Below, one piece after another: positions 1 to 8,234 of a stretch of DNA of 46,423 bases. A model generated the notes under the pieces. The model made no database searches. It saw only the letters and a program-made list of their open reading frames with translations, and was not told the DNA's origin. The stretch is from NCBI GenBank assembly GCA_018814045.1, contig JAHJAR010000250.1:1-46423 (forward strand). Reading direction: 5' to 3'. The translations under genes and the position numbers were made by a program. This stretch comes from Planctomycetota bacterium (GTDB lineage Bacteria > Planctomycetota > Phycisphaerae > UBA1845 > Fen-1342). Positions within the stretch are counted from its first letter, which is position 1. Each line of letters starts with the position of its first letter.

Positions 1-71
1 CAGCGGCCTGCCACTGCGCAGGCTACGCCCGTGCCACACCCCTGGAGCGGGTAAGCCGCGCGGAAGGGGCG

Positions 72-779
72 TCAGACGAGCACCCGCCGGCGTCGGCGAC
101 GTTTCTTGACGATGCCGAGGCGCGGCGGCTGCGGCTCGCGGGGCTTCAGCTCGTTGGCGATTTGGATGAGTTCGCGGGCCGACTCGGCGAAGACGTCCGC
201 GCCGACCTCCTGCCACAGCCCGTCCGCCCGGTTGAAAATTCCGCCACTGACGACGATGTTCATGGTGGGGCAGACGCCAATCTCGCGGATCAGTTCGACC
301 AGTTTGCGGACCTCAGGGACATCCTGCGGCTTGGTGCCGAAGATCAGCAGCAGGTGGGGGCGCAGCTCGCCCACCAGGCTCAGTATCTCGTCGTTGGGCA
401 CGCCGCCGCCGAGGAAGTAAAGCTCCCAGCCGTCGGCCTGGAACAGATCGGCGACCATCTGCGACCCGACTTCCTCACGGACGTCGTCCGCGCAGGCGAC
501 GAGCACCCGCTTTCCCTTGGGGACGCTGCTGGGCAGATGGGCCTGCAACTGATCAGCGACGGTGCGGTTTATTCGGCAGGCCATATTCTCGATGGCGGTC
601 GAGATGCGGTCGTCGCGGTAGAGCCGATCGACCTGTCCCATTGCGGGCCAGACCACGTCGCACATGAAGTCGGCGGCGGCGTGGCCGTTCCGGATGGCGT
701 CGTGGGCGATTCCAAAGCACTCCGCTCGCCGGCCGGCCAGCAGGGGCTGCATATAACGGATCAGGAGAGGCTCGGGCAT
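72..779 (-). CDS. B12-binding-fold (corrinoid-type) protein lacking the axial His
   Basis: 235 aa. Residues about 5-85 form the helical cap typical of B12-binding_2 domains. Residues 90-210 form a Rossmann-like B12-binding fold (GKRVLVACADD, MVADLFQADGWELYFLGGGVP, VVSGGIFNRAD, EVGADVFAESARELI). In the family the loop after the first strand carries ExHxxG/DxHxxG, whose His ligates cobalt. Here the aligned stretch is V-R-E-E-V-G (residues 100-105), so His is replaced by Glu and classical base-off/His-on binding is unlikely. The C-terminus ends in a polybasic run (KKRRRRRR). The start at 779 was chosen because GGAGA lies 10 nt upstream and homology begins with MPEPLL; the frame stays open upstream. 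Such proteins are usually sensory or regulatory partners or methyltransferase subunits. No enzyme partner is visible here, so the specific role is unknown. Confidence 0.75.
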   Translation of the reverse strand: MPEPLLIRYMQPLLAGRRAECFGIAHDAIRNGHAAADFMCDVVWPAMGQVDRLYRDDRISTAIENMACRINRTVADQLQAHLPSSVPKGKRVLVACADDVREEVGSQMVADLFQADGWELYFLGGGVPNDEILSLVGELRPHLLLIFGTKPQDVPEVRKLVELIREIGVCPTMNIVVSGGIFNRADGLWQEVGADVFAESARELIQIANELKPREPQPPRLGIVKKRRRRRRVLV

Positions 780-1808
780 GGATGCTCGTCTCCACGGGAG
801 ACGCCCGTTTTCAGCCGTGATTCCACACGGGACACTGACGGGCGAGGTCCATCGAAGCCGGTGCATCCATGCAACCGGAAACCACCCCAGCGGGTGCGCG
901 GCTCTGGCTCAGGTTATCCTGGCCAGACCCGCTCTTTCATCTGGGCTTATCGGAGTAGTAGCGACGCGTCCTCAAGCTCACCTGATTGGCGCTTCGGCCG
1001 GTGCCGAGCAGCGGTGCGCAGCACCAGCGCCAGGGTTAACCGGGCGGACTCGCACCCCACGTTTTTTCGGAGCTAGCGTCTCAGGTCGGGCTGCCCCGGG
1101 CAGCATCGGCAACTGAAAGCGATGCACTTCTTGCGCCGCATTGGGCCAGACCGCGCGAGTCTTCACCGGCCCGTGCTGTGATCGCACCGGCTGACTAGCC
1201 CGTGCCGGCACCGCTGACTGGATCGCCGACCCGCCGCCGACGGCGCGTTGGTCGCTGGGCCGCAGGCCGTCGGCTTGACAGCGGGAGTGGCGGGCATATC
1301 GTGACGACAGTTCGCTGCCTGCCGAGCCGTTGTACGGCGGGCAGTTGTAAGGACGCGGCGCACACGGAACGGAAGCCAACGCATGTGCAACAGTGAGATT
1401 GCCGAATGCGTCAGTGCCATGCCGCGGGGGCTGCCCGTCAAGCCGGCCAAGTGGACGGTTGCGCATGTACTGGAAGGTTGGGACGGAGCGCTCGGGTTGG
1501 GCTGTGATGGCGGGCGGTCGGGACCGCTCCCGCCGCCGGCGGGATTGGTTGGCGCGCGAACGCGTGTGTTGCTCGGCGGCGCTCGTCTCACGGTTGTGCT
1601 TGGCCAACTCGAGCGGCAACGGCCGCCGCGGGCCGGCTTGTATATCCGCCCCGGCATGGCCCCAGCACGTATTGTCGAGTTAGAATCCCGTCACGACGGC
1701 GTGGATCCCGAACGGCCTCGGTGTGGCGTGGCGGTCGTCGGGTAACAGACCATGGCCCTGGGCGGACTTGCCTTCGCCTGAGAGCCGCACCATGAAGGAG
1801 GTGAGCAC
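780..1808. other. 1.0-kb region without a convincing gene
   Basis: Several ORFs of 60-210 codons overlap here on both strands, but all are Arg/Pro/Ala-rich, lack recognisable domains and look like GC-driven shadows. An imperfect dyad (GGCGGGCGGT...ACCGCTCCCGCC) lies at 1509-1534. A TAGAAT hexamer at 1681-1686 could be a -10 element for the downstream small gene, but no matching -35 is obvious. Confidence 0.5.
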
Positions 1809-1985
1809 ATGCGACGATCTGAACGGCTGGTTCGCGGGCTCGCGACCGGAGCGATCACCTTGGGGATTCTGCAGGCGCTGGAGGCGATCAACTTCAGCGA
1901 GATCTGGGCCACGATTCTGAACTTGCTCTTTCAGACGATCGTCGCCGTTTTGTTTGGTGGCGACCTTGGGTCCTTCTCGGTTTAG
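1809..1985 (+). CDS. 58-aa small membrane protein, unknown function
   Basis: The ORF is preceded by a near-perfect Shine-Dalgarno, AAGGAGGTG at 1795-1803, 5 nt before ATG. The peptide has a basic N-terminus (MRRSERLVRG), then two hydrophobic stretches (LATGAITLGILQALEAI and ATILNLLFQTIVAVLF), and ends GGDLGSFSV before TAG. It fits a short membrane peptide with one or two helices. Its length hides it from ordinary gene callers with a 60-codon cut-off. I do not recognise a named family. The strong ribosome site, the hydrophobic pattern and the position upstream of the tig-clpP operon argue that it is real. No function is assigned. Confidence 0.6.
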   Translation: MRRSERLVRGLATGAITLGILQALEAINFSEIWATILNLLFQTIVAVLFGGDLGSFSV

Positions 1986-2239
1986 TCGGCGGCGTGGGCG
2001 ATTCGAGCGCTGGTCCTTACCGGCAGTGCTCGACCCGAGCGGCATCCTGCGCGGCGGGCTCAGCTTTTCTGCCCGGCTGGCCGAAATTTGAGGGTGGGGA
2101 AGCATTGGCCCAATGCCCGCGAGCGAGTAAAAAGAATACCATAATAGCGGCCACTGACGGCCGGGACCCGCAGCAGTGCGATTCCTGACGGCAGCCCAGC
2201 GCGGTGGGCTGCCCCGACAACGGCAAGCGGAGTTACCAC

Positions 2240-3772
2240 ATGGACATCCCTGGGTTGGCCGGTGCGAAGGAAGACCCGCAGGCGCGCGAGCGGGCGGAGA
2301 AAGAGGCCGAAGACCTGCTCGAAGAGCTCAAGCGAGAGGTCAAGGCGGAATTCGAGGACATCGGCGTCTTGCGAAAGCAGATGCGTGTGGTGGTTCCGGC
2401 CAAGATCATCGCCCAACATTTCGACCGGAATTTCGACGAGCTGCGGAGCGACGCGATCGTGCCCGGCTTCCGCAAGGGGCACGCCCCGCGCCGCTTGGTT
2501 GAGAAACGCTTCGGTCAGGAGGTGCGCGAATCGCTCACGACGACCATCGTCGGGCAATCCTATTATGCCGCCATCGAGAACGCGGAAATCGAGGTGCTGG
2601 GCGACCCGTTGTTCCGCATCAGCGCCGACGATGGTGAGAAGCTGGTGGACATCGGTGAGGCGTTGGAGCACTTCAGACTGCCCGAGAGCGGCGACTTTTC
2701 CTACACCTGCGAGATCGAGATCAAGCCCACCTTCGAACTGCCCGAGCTCAAGGGCATCGAGATTCAGGCCCCGCAACTGTCGATCCAGAACGAGGATGTC
2801 GACAAGCACATCATGCGGCAGCGGAAGATCCGTGGCCGCCTGGAACCCCTGACAGAAAAGGCCGCCGAGACCGACGACGTCATCATCGCCGACACCAGAC
2901 TGCTCGTCGACGGAGTCGCCATCAAGAAGGAGGCCAACGTTCAGCTTGGCGTGCGGGCGACGCGCATCGATGGCATCCCGCTCCTGACGCTCGACAAGGA
3001 CCTGGCCGGCGCGAAACCCGGAGACGAGCGCACGGTTGATTGCGAGATTCCGGACGACTACGAGCGGGCTGACCTGCGCGGCAAGGTGGCCAAGTTCGAG
3101 TTCAAGGTGCACGAGCTGAAGCGGTTGGTTCCCATCCCGACGGCGGATCTGGTGGCCCAGATGGGCTGCGAGACCGACGAGCAGTTGCGCCAGTTCATCC
3201 GCGAAGACATGGAGGCCGAACTGGGCCAGATGGTGGAACGGGCCAAGAAGGAGCAGGTCCACGGCTACCTGCTCGAGAACACCACGCTCGACCTGCCCGA
3301 AGGGCTCTCGACGCGGCAGACCGAACGCGCCGTTTCCCGCCGGGTGGTGGAACTGCAGCAGCATGGCATGCCCGAAGGCGAAATCGGCGCCAAGATCGAC
3401 GAGCTGCGCACCGCCGCCACCGAGCAGGTAAACCGCGACCTGAAGCTGGGCTTTATCCTCGAGAAAGTTGCCGAGGACCTGGGCGTGGAGGTTACCGACG
3501 AGGAAGTGAACACCGAGATCGCCCGCATCGCGCGGTTGTACAACCGGCGTTTCGACCGCGTGCGCGACGACCTCCAGAAGCGTGACCTGCTGCCGCAACT
3601 GGCCGAGCAAATCCGGCACGACAAGTGTATCGCCCTGTTGTTGCAGGACGCCCGCGTGGTGGAGGTGACGCCCGAGGAGGCCGAGAAGAAAAAGAAGAAA
3701 CCGGCGGCCAAGAAGAAGGCTGGCAAAAAGACAGCCGCCAAGAAGAAGGTCAGCGAGAACGATTCGGACTAG
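2240..3772 (+). CDS. tig: Trigger factor, ribosome-associated chaperone
   Basis: 510 aa. Trigger factor docks at the ribosome exit tunnel and shields nascent chains. The ribosome-docking signature GFRKGHAPR is at residues 76-84, in a domain of about residues 40-160. A middle domain (about 205-295; DTRLLVDGVAIKK, GAKPGDERTVDCEIPDDY, FKVHELKRL) occupies the position of the FKBP-like domain, followed by the helical C-terminal arms. Compared with E. coli, where the signature is near residue 43-50, there is an acidic, helical extension of about 33 residues at the N-terminus. The C-terminus is a Lys/Ala tail (EKKKKKPAAKKKAGKK). ATG at 2240 was chosen because AAGCGGAG lies 7-8 nt upstream; the frame opens earlier at 2204. 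It is followed after 56 nt by two clpP genes, the classical tig-clpP order. Confidence 0.95.
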   Translation: MDIPGLAGAKEDPQARERAEKEAEDLLEELKREVKAEFEDIGVLRKQMRVVVPAKIIAQHFDRNFDELRSDAIVPGFRKGHAPRRLVEKRFGQEVRESLTTTIVGQSYYAAIENAEIEVLGDPLFRISADDGEKLVDIGEALEHFRLPESGDFSYTCEIEIKPTFELPELKGIEIQAPQLSIQNEDVDKHIMRQRKIRGRLEPLTEKAAETDDVIIADTRLLVDGVAIKKEANVQLGVRATRIDGIPLLTLDKDLAGAKPGDERTVDCEIPDDYERADLRGKVAKFEFKVHELKRLVPIPTADLVAQMGCETDEQLRQFIREDMEAELGQMVERAKKEQVHGYLLENTTLDLPEGLSTRQTERAVSRRVVELQQHGMPEGEIGAKIDELRTAATEQVNRDLKLGFILEKVAEDLGVEVTDEEVNTEIARIARLYNRRFDRVRDDLQKRDLLPQLAEQIRHDKCIALLLQDARVVEVTPEEAEKKKKKPAAKKKAGKKTAAKKKVSENDSD

Positions 3773-3828
3773 CCCCCGGCCGCCGCGCCGGGCCGGTGTG
3801 GCGGTACGGCAGAATGTAAGGAGAGTGC

Positions 3829-4473
3829 ATGGCGATGTGGCCCGACTACGAACGTCCCCGGGTGCAGAGCGGTCCGCAGTACCAGCAATGGCGTCAGATG
3901 GGACTGAACGAGTTGCTGCTGGACAACCGGATCATCTTCCTGGACCTGCCGCTCGATCCGCGGATCATGATCAACAGCAGCACGGTCTGCTCCCACGTGA
4001 TCAAGAGCATGCTTTACTTGCAGTCCATCAAGCGGGACGAGGATATCCACCTGTACATCAACTGCCCGGGCGGTGACATCGACGACACGCTGGCAGTCTA
4101 CGATACCATGCAGTTTCTGAACTGCGATGTGGGCACCTACTGCGTGGGTAATGCCAGCAGCGGCGGCGCTATTATCCTGGCCGCGGGCACCAAGGGCAAA
4201 CGCTACGCCCTGCCGCACGCCAAGGTGATGATCCACCAACCCTGGGGCATGGTCGCCGGCCAGGCCTCCGACATGCGCATCCAGGCGGCCGAAATCCTGA
4301 AGGTCAAGAAGACGCTCATCGGTATCCTGGCCAAGCACACGGGCCGGTCGAATGAGCAGATTGAGCAGGACACCGAGCGCGACCGCTTCATGGATGCGAA
4401 CGAAGCCCTGGAGTACGGTTTGATCGACGAGATCTTCACGGCCAACAAACCCGAGAAGAAGAAGGGCAAATAG
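3829..4473 (+). CDS. clpP1: ATP-dependent Clp protease proteolytic subunit, divergent paralogue 1
   Basis: 214 aa serine protease of the ClpP family, the barrel subunit that degrades proteins unfolded by Clp ATPases in the cytoplasm. The complete triad is visible: Ser111 in GNASSGGA, His136 in VMIHQPWG, and Asp185 in DTERDRFMD. The strand around the oxyanion site reads CPGGDIDDTLAVYDTM, where most ClpPs have SPGGSVxxGMAIYDTM, so this copy is the more divergent in that segment. The N-terminus is extended (WPDYERPRVQ) and the C-terminus ends in a short Lys tail. TAAGGAG lies 5 nt before the ATG. It sits between tig and clpP2, 14 nt before the latter, and is likely co-transcribed with both. Confidence 0.93.
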   Translation: MAMWPDYERPRVQSGPQYQQWRQMGLNELLLDNRIIFLDLPLDPRIMINSSTVCSHVIKSMLYLQSIKRDEDIHLYINCPGGDIDDTLAVYDTMQFLNCDVGTYCVGNASSGGAIILAAGTKGKRYALPHAKVMIHQPWGMVAGQASDMRIQAAEILKVKKTLIGILAKHTGRSNEQIEQDTERDRFMDANEALEYGLIDEIFTANKPEKKKGK

Positions 4474-4487
4474 AGGAACGCCGCGCT

Positions 4488-5117
4488 ATGACCAGAGCAC
4501 AACACTTGATCCCGATCGTCGTGGAGCGCGAGGGTCGCGCCGAACGAGCGTACGATATCTACTCGCGGTTGCTGAAGGACCGCATCATCTTCATCGGCGA
4601 CGAAATCGACGCACACATGTCGAACGTCATCATCGCCCAGTTGCTGTTCCTTGCCAACGAGGACCGCAAGGCGGACATCCACGTCTACATCAACTCGCCC
4701 GGCGGCTCGGTCTACAGTGGCATGGGCGTTTACGACACGATGCAGTACATCCACTGCCCGGTGGCAACTTACGTGCTGGGAGCCGCCGCCAGTATGGCAG
4801 CGGTGCTCTCGGCGGCCGGAACGGCGGGCAAGCGCTTCGTCCTGCCTCACTCGCGGGTGATGATCCACCAACCGCTCGGCGGGGCGCACGGTCCGGCTAC
4901 CGATCTGAAAATCGAGTTGGACGAAATGCTGCGAACCCAGAAGCAGCTCTATGAAGTGCTCGCCAAGCATACCGGCAAGAGCCTCGAGCAGATCACCACC
5001 GACTGCGACCGCAACAACTGGATGGACGCGGACGAGACGGTGACCTACGGACTGGCCGACAAACTGCTCAAGGCGCTGCCGGAGTCTGGGCCCCCCTCGC
5101 TGCGCACGAGCGACTAG
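4488..5117 (+). CDS. clpP2: ATP-dependent Clp protease proteolytic subunit, paralogue 2 with Asn in triad
   Basis: 209 aa ClpP with canonical SPGGSVYSGMGVYDTM and GAAASMAAV (Ser102) and VMIHQPLGG (His127). Aligned with the preceding ClpP1, the catalytic Asp position (DTERDRF) reads D-C-D-R-N-N-W, placing Asn176 in the triad. Listeria ClpP1 is a known case of a Ser-His-Asn triad that is most active in mixed complexes with a second ClpP. By inference the two adjacent paralogues may form a hetero-oligomeric barrel. GAGGAAC at 4474-4480 is a ribosome site within the short intergenic gap. No clpX follows, unlike the common tig-clpP-clpX order, so the ATPase partner must be encoded elsewhere. Confidence 0.93.
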   Translation: MTRAQHLIPIVVEREGRAERAYDIYSRLLKDRIIFIGDEIDAHMSNVIIAQLLFLANEDRKADIHVYINSPGGSVYSGMGVYDTMQYIHCPVATYVLGAAASMAAVLSAAGTAGKRFVLPHSRVMIHQPLGGAHGPATDLKIELDEMLRTQKQLYEVLAKHTGKSLEQITTDCDRNNWMDADETVTYGLADKLLKALPESGPPSLRTSD

Positions 5118-5199
5118 CTGCGCGGGAGGTGCCGCGCCGTGGCCGATCGATAAGGGTGCCCTGCTCGTCGCCGCGGCTCTGCAACCGGAGCACGAACGC

Positions 5200-5817
5200 A
5201 TGTGCCGACCCAGTCCACATTCGCTTACGCTCGTCTGTGTGGCGACAGCGGCCCTGTGGACTGGTTGCGCTGCGACGCCGGCCAATGAGTACGAACGCCA
5301 GATCAGCCGCCTCGAGCGCACCATTGCGGAGAAGGACCATCAGCTCGTCGCTCAGAAGGCCACGATCGACGAGCTGCATCGACGGCTCGCGACCGCCCGC
5401 GCCTTCACCCCCGAGCAGCTCGCCCACATCTTCTACCCCGAGACGCTTGTGATCGACTCGCTCACCGGCGGCGCCGACTACGACGGCCAGCCCGGCGACG
5501 ACGGCGTCACTGTCTATCTGAAGCCGACCGACCGCGCCGGCGACACAGTCAAGGTCGCCGGCGACATACGCATCACGCTCTATGACCTCGCCAACCCGCC
5601 CGACCAGACGTTGGTCGGCGAGTACGTGATCCCCGCCGACCAGGCCGGCCCGCTCTGGTACGGCAGACTGATGACGCACCATTACACGATCAGGTGTCCC
5701 TGGCTGACAGGGCCGCCGCGCCACGCCGAGCTTACCATCCGGGCCAGCTTCGTGGATTACCTGACGCAGCGCGCCATGACCGCCCAGACCACCTGCACCG
5801 TCGAGCTGCCCCCCTGA
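5200..5817 (+). CDS. Probable lipoprotein with short coiled coil, unknown function
   Basis: 205 aa. The N-terminus is a signal-peptide-like stretch (LTLVCVATAALW) ending in TGC, a plausible but weak lipobox with Cys23 as lipidation site. It is followed by a heptad-like segment (residues about 33-65: YERQISRLERTIAEKDHQLV). The remainder (about 70-205) is predicted beta-rich and carries no motif I recognise. GGAGC about 10 nt before the ATG can serve as ribosome site. It lies 82 nt downstream of clpP2 on the same strand and may be transcribed with it, but a functional link is not evident. It is probably anchored in a membrane and faces the periplasm. Confidence 0.7.
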   Translation: MCRPSPHSLTLVCVATAALWTGCAATPANEYERQISRLERTIAEKDHQLVAQKATIDELHRRLATARAFTPEQLAHIFYPETLVIDSLTGGADYDGQPGDDGVTVYLKPTDRAGDTVKVAGDIRITLYDLANPPDQTLVGEYVIPADQAGPLWYGRLMTHHYTIRCPWLTGPPRHAELTIRASFVDYLTQRAMTAQTTCTVELPP

Positions 5818-6078
5818 GCCGAGCTTCTGCTCGCTAACGCACGAAGACGTCGTGGTCCGACCACACACGCCGTCGCCGAGTGTACGGTCATCCGCTGATC
5901 AGCAGTTCGACAAACGCGTCGCCACCAAGGCGGGCAACGGGACCGGCGTTGTTCAGGCAGCGATGTGCGGCGCAAGCGTACACGCTCGACGAAGGTCATA
6001 AGCCACTTGTAGCTTGATGGAGGCTGTGGTACCACTTTTGGCACGTTTGGCCCGCTCGGGCGGAAAGGGGCGCAGGTC

Positions 6079-6573
6079 ATGGCGACATGGAAACTCCCCA
6101 AGGGAAAGACCTGGCAACAGAAGCTCCGTGAGCAGCATGCCAACCACGGCAAAGTAGTCCCGATCCCAACCGGGATGCGCAAACGCTACGGCGAAGGCAC
6201 GATGCTGATTCCGGGACCGTTGGATGTGGACGCGCTCATGCGCCGGCCACGTAAAGGTAAGCTCATCACGGTCTCGCAGATTCGCGCCGCGCTCGCCGCC
6301 CAGGCGCAAGCCGACCACGCCTGTCCGCTGACGACCGGCATGTTCATCCGCCTCGCGGCCGAGGCCGCTGCGGAGGCACAGCGGGCCGGCAAGCAACGGG
6401 TCACTCCCTACTGGCGGACGATCAGGGACGACGGTTCTGTACACGAGAAACTCCCCGGAGGTGGGCGTGCCCTCGCCACGCGCCTGCGCCAGGAGGGATT
6501 CTCAATCCAGGCGGGTCGCGGCAAGAAACCGCCCAGGATCAAGGACTTCGAGCAGTACCTGGTCAAGCTGTAG
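6079..6573 (+). CDS. MGMT-family (alkyltransferase-fold-like) protein
   Basis: 164 aa. The sequence pattern (WQQKLREQHANHGKVVPIP, MRKRYGEGTMLIP, RKGKLITVSQIRAALA, TTGMFIRLAAEAA, TPYWRTIRDDGSVHEKLPGG, RLRQEGF) matches proteins usually annotated as 'MGMT family protein', which resemble the DNA-binding part of O6-alkylguanine transferases. The catalytic PCHR cysteine of true alkyltransferases is absent; PYWRTI occupies a comparable place. A role in DNA-damage recognition is therefore only inferred from the fold. GGGGCGCAGG precedes the ATG. It stands alone between the lipoprotein gene and the methyltransferase, 53 nt before the latter's start. Confidence 0.72.
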   Translation: MATWKLPKGKTWQQKLREQHANHGKVVPIPTGMRKRYGEGTMLIPGPLDVDALMRRPRKGKLITVSQIRAALAAQAQADHACPLTTGMFIRLAAEAAAEAQRAGKQRVTPYWRTIRDDGSVHEKLPGGGRALATRLRQEGFSIQAGRGKKPPRIKDFEQYLVKL

Positions 6574-6626
6574 TTCGCCGCTCGCGCCGTGTGCGCGCCG
6601 CGCGAGCCAGTAGAGGTTCTCAGCAA

Positions 6627-7400
6627 ATGGACAGGCCCATGCGTGAGTGGCAGACGTTCTTCGACGCATACGCGCCGCGTTATGACGCTGAAGTCTTCAC
6701 AAAGAACACCGACGCGGAAATCGAATTCATCCTTGAGCACCTGCGGCCGTCGGCCGGCTGTCGGGTGCTCGATGTTGGCTGTGGGACCGGGCGGCACAGC
6801 GTTGCCCTGGCTCGGCGCGGCTTCCAGGTCACCGGTGTCGATCTCTCGCGCGGGATGCTCGCGCTGGCGGAGCAGCGCGCTCAGACGGCCTCAGTTGCGG
6901 TCACGGTGGAATGGCTGCACAGCGATGCCGCCGCTTTCAAGAGTCCGAACACGTTTGAAATCGCACTGTGTCTGTGCGAAGGGGCGATGTGTCTGTTGGG
7001 TGCCGACGATGATCCGCTGGAACGCGACGTCACGATTCTGCGGAACGTGTACGACGCCCTGCAACCCGGCGGACGGTTCATCCTCAACGTCCTGAACGCC
7101 TATCGCATGATCCGGGCAGCCACTGACGAAGGCGTGGCCGCTGGCCGTTTTGACGTGCTTAACGTGACGGAAATCAGTGACGCGGTCGAGCTCCTGCCTG
7201 GGGCGGACCCGGCGCATCGGCTCCGCGAGCGCGGCTACACGCCGCCGGAGATTCGCCGCATGCTTGCCGCGGTTGGATTCGAGTTGACCGGCGTGTATGG
7301 CGGCACAGCGGGGGACTGGGGTCTGCGGCCGCCGACGCTCGATGAGTTCGAGCTGATGGTGTTGGCGCATAAGCCTGCTGGCGACGGCAGCGACCAATGA
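6627..7400 (+). CDS. Class I SAM-dependent methyltransferase
   Basis: 257 aa. Motif I is VLDVGCGTGRHSVALARRG (about residues 42-60), followed by the acidic loop VTGVDLS that ends beta-2, and a post-I region with LCLCEGAMCLLG and LQPGGRFILNVLN. This is the arrangement of Methyltransf_25/11 proteins that use S-adenosylmethionine; the acceptor cannot be read from sequence. ATG 6627 was preferred over upstream codons because AGAGG lies about 10 nt before it and the family begins with an FFDAYAPRYD-type motif shortly after. It overlaps the next gene by 4 nt (ATGA), so the two are translationally coupled. Confidence 0.85.
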   Translation: MDRPMREWQTFFDAYAPRYDAEVFTKNTDAEIEFILEHLRPSAGCRVLDVGCGTGRHSVALARRGFQVTGVDLSRGMLALAEQRAQTASVAVTVEWLHSDAAAFKSPNTFEIALCLCEGAMCLLGADDDPLERDVTILRNVYDALQPGGRFILNVLNAYRMIRAATDEGVAAGRFDVLNVTEISDAVELLPGADPAHRLRERGYTPPEIRRMLAAVGFELTGVYGGTAGDWGLRPPTLDEFELMVLAHKPAGDGSDQ

Positions 7401-8161
7401 TACCGCCGCAGGAATCCGGGGCCGCCGGCAGAGACGGGTTATCGGCTCAGCCGAACCAGGCTGGACGCGAGAACCCGCATCGCGATGCTGCCGATAGCTC
7501 CTCTGTGATCAAAGCACCCTCCCAGCCCGCACCGCCCACGATGGCACGCCCCGTTGGATCGGGGGTCGAGCCAGCCAGCGAGCCTGCCGAGCAGCCGCTT
7601 TCCGCGGAGAATCTGCGCGAACTGGAACTCGCCCGTCTGCGCAGTGGACGGATCCGCCGCGCTGTGAGCGTGGCGCGTTTCAACGGCTGGTCGGTGGGCA
7701 TCTTCGCCGCTTTCACGCTGCCGTTCGGGCTGTTCAGCATCACGGCCCTGTTGCTGGGCCTGGCGTTGGCGGTAGTGTCGTACAACGAATTCGCCGGGGC
7801 GAAGGCGTTGGGCCAGTTCGATCTCCGCGCGCCACGCCGCCTGGGATGGAACCAGCTTGGCTTCTGCGGCGTGCTGATCGTCTACTGCCTCTGGAGCGTT
7901 TACGCCGCCCTGACCGGGCCCAACCCGCTGGAGGAGGCGCAGGCGGCGGCGGGGGGCGCGGCTGCCGATTTGCTCGGCTCATTCGAAGACCTGCACACAA
8001 TGATCATGCTGGCGGTCTATGGTGGCGTGCTTGCCGGCAGCATCATCTTCCAGGGCGGTACGGCTTGGTACTACTTCACACGCCGCCGGCACCTCCAGGC
8101 CTATGTCAGCGATACCCCGCCCTGGGTCCTTGAACTGCAACGTAGCACGGGCACGATGTAG
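7397..8161 (+). CDS. Multi-pass membrane protein with disordered N-terminus, unknown
   Basis: 254 aa. Residues 1-75 are Pro/Ser/Ala-rich and probably disordered. Four hydrophobic helices follow (about SVGIFAAFTLPFGLF, ITALLLGLALAVVSY, GFCGVLIVYCLWSVY, and LAVYGGVLAGSIIF). The C-terminal tail is cytoplasmic-like (YYFTRRRHLQAYVSDTPPWVLELQ). No family is recognised. The start overlaps the stop of the methyltransferase by 4 nt, indicating coupled expression. The short stretch HLQAY...TPPWVLELQR just before the stop resembles tails seen in planctomycete membrane proteins, but this is an impression, not a tested match. Confidence 0.75.
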   Translation: MIPPQESGAAGRDGLSAQPNQAGRENPHRDAADSSSVIKAPSQPAPPTMARPVGSGVEPASEPAEQPLSAENLRELELARLRSGRIRRAVSVARFNGWSVGIFAAFTLPFGLFSITALLLGLALAVVSYNEFAGAKALGQFDLRAPRRLGWNQLGFCGVLIVYCLWSVYAALTGPNPLEEAQAAAGGAAADLLGSFEDLHTMIMLAVYGGVLAGSIIFQGGTAWYYFTRRRHLQAYVSDTPPWVLELQRSTGTM

Positions 8162-8234
8162 CGGCGGCGCGGTGACACCAGACACCTGCCAGCACTGTTG
8201 GGCCTGGTGGCCTCCAGACGCTCGTGGCGCGTGG

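Noticed and set aside
978..1657. Long overlapping frames on both strands
   Set aside because: Arg/Pro/Ala-rich translations with no domain or ribosome site, typical of GC-rich non-coding DNA.
2060..3619. Very long antisense frame of 519 codons opposite tig
   Set aside because: It is the complement of a well-supported trigger factor; composition (Leu/Val/Gln-rich with no domain) is the usual GC-rich shadow.
5888..5980. Minus-strand 31-codon stretch reading VARLGGDAFVELL, like the GGDEF signature
   Set aside because: Stop codon just upstream, no other GGDEF motif, GGDAF instead of GGDEF; too short to separate from chance.
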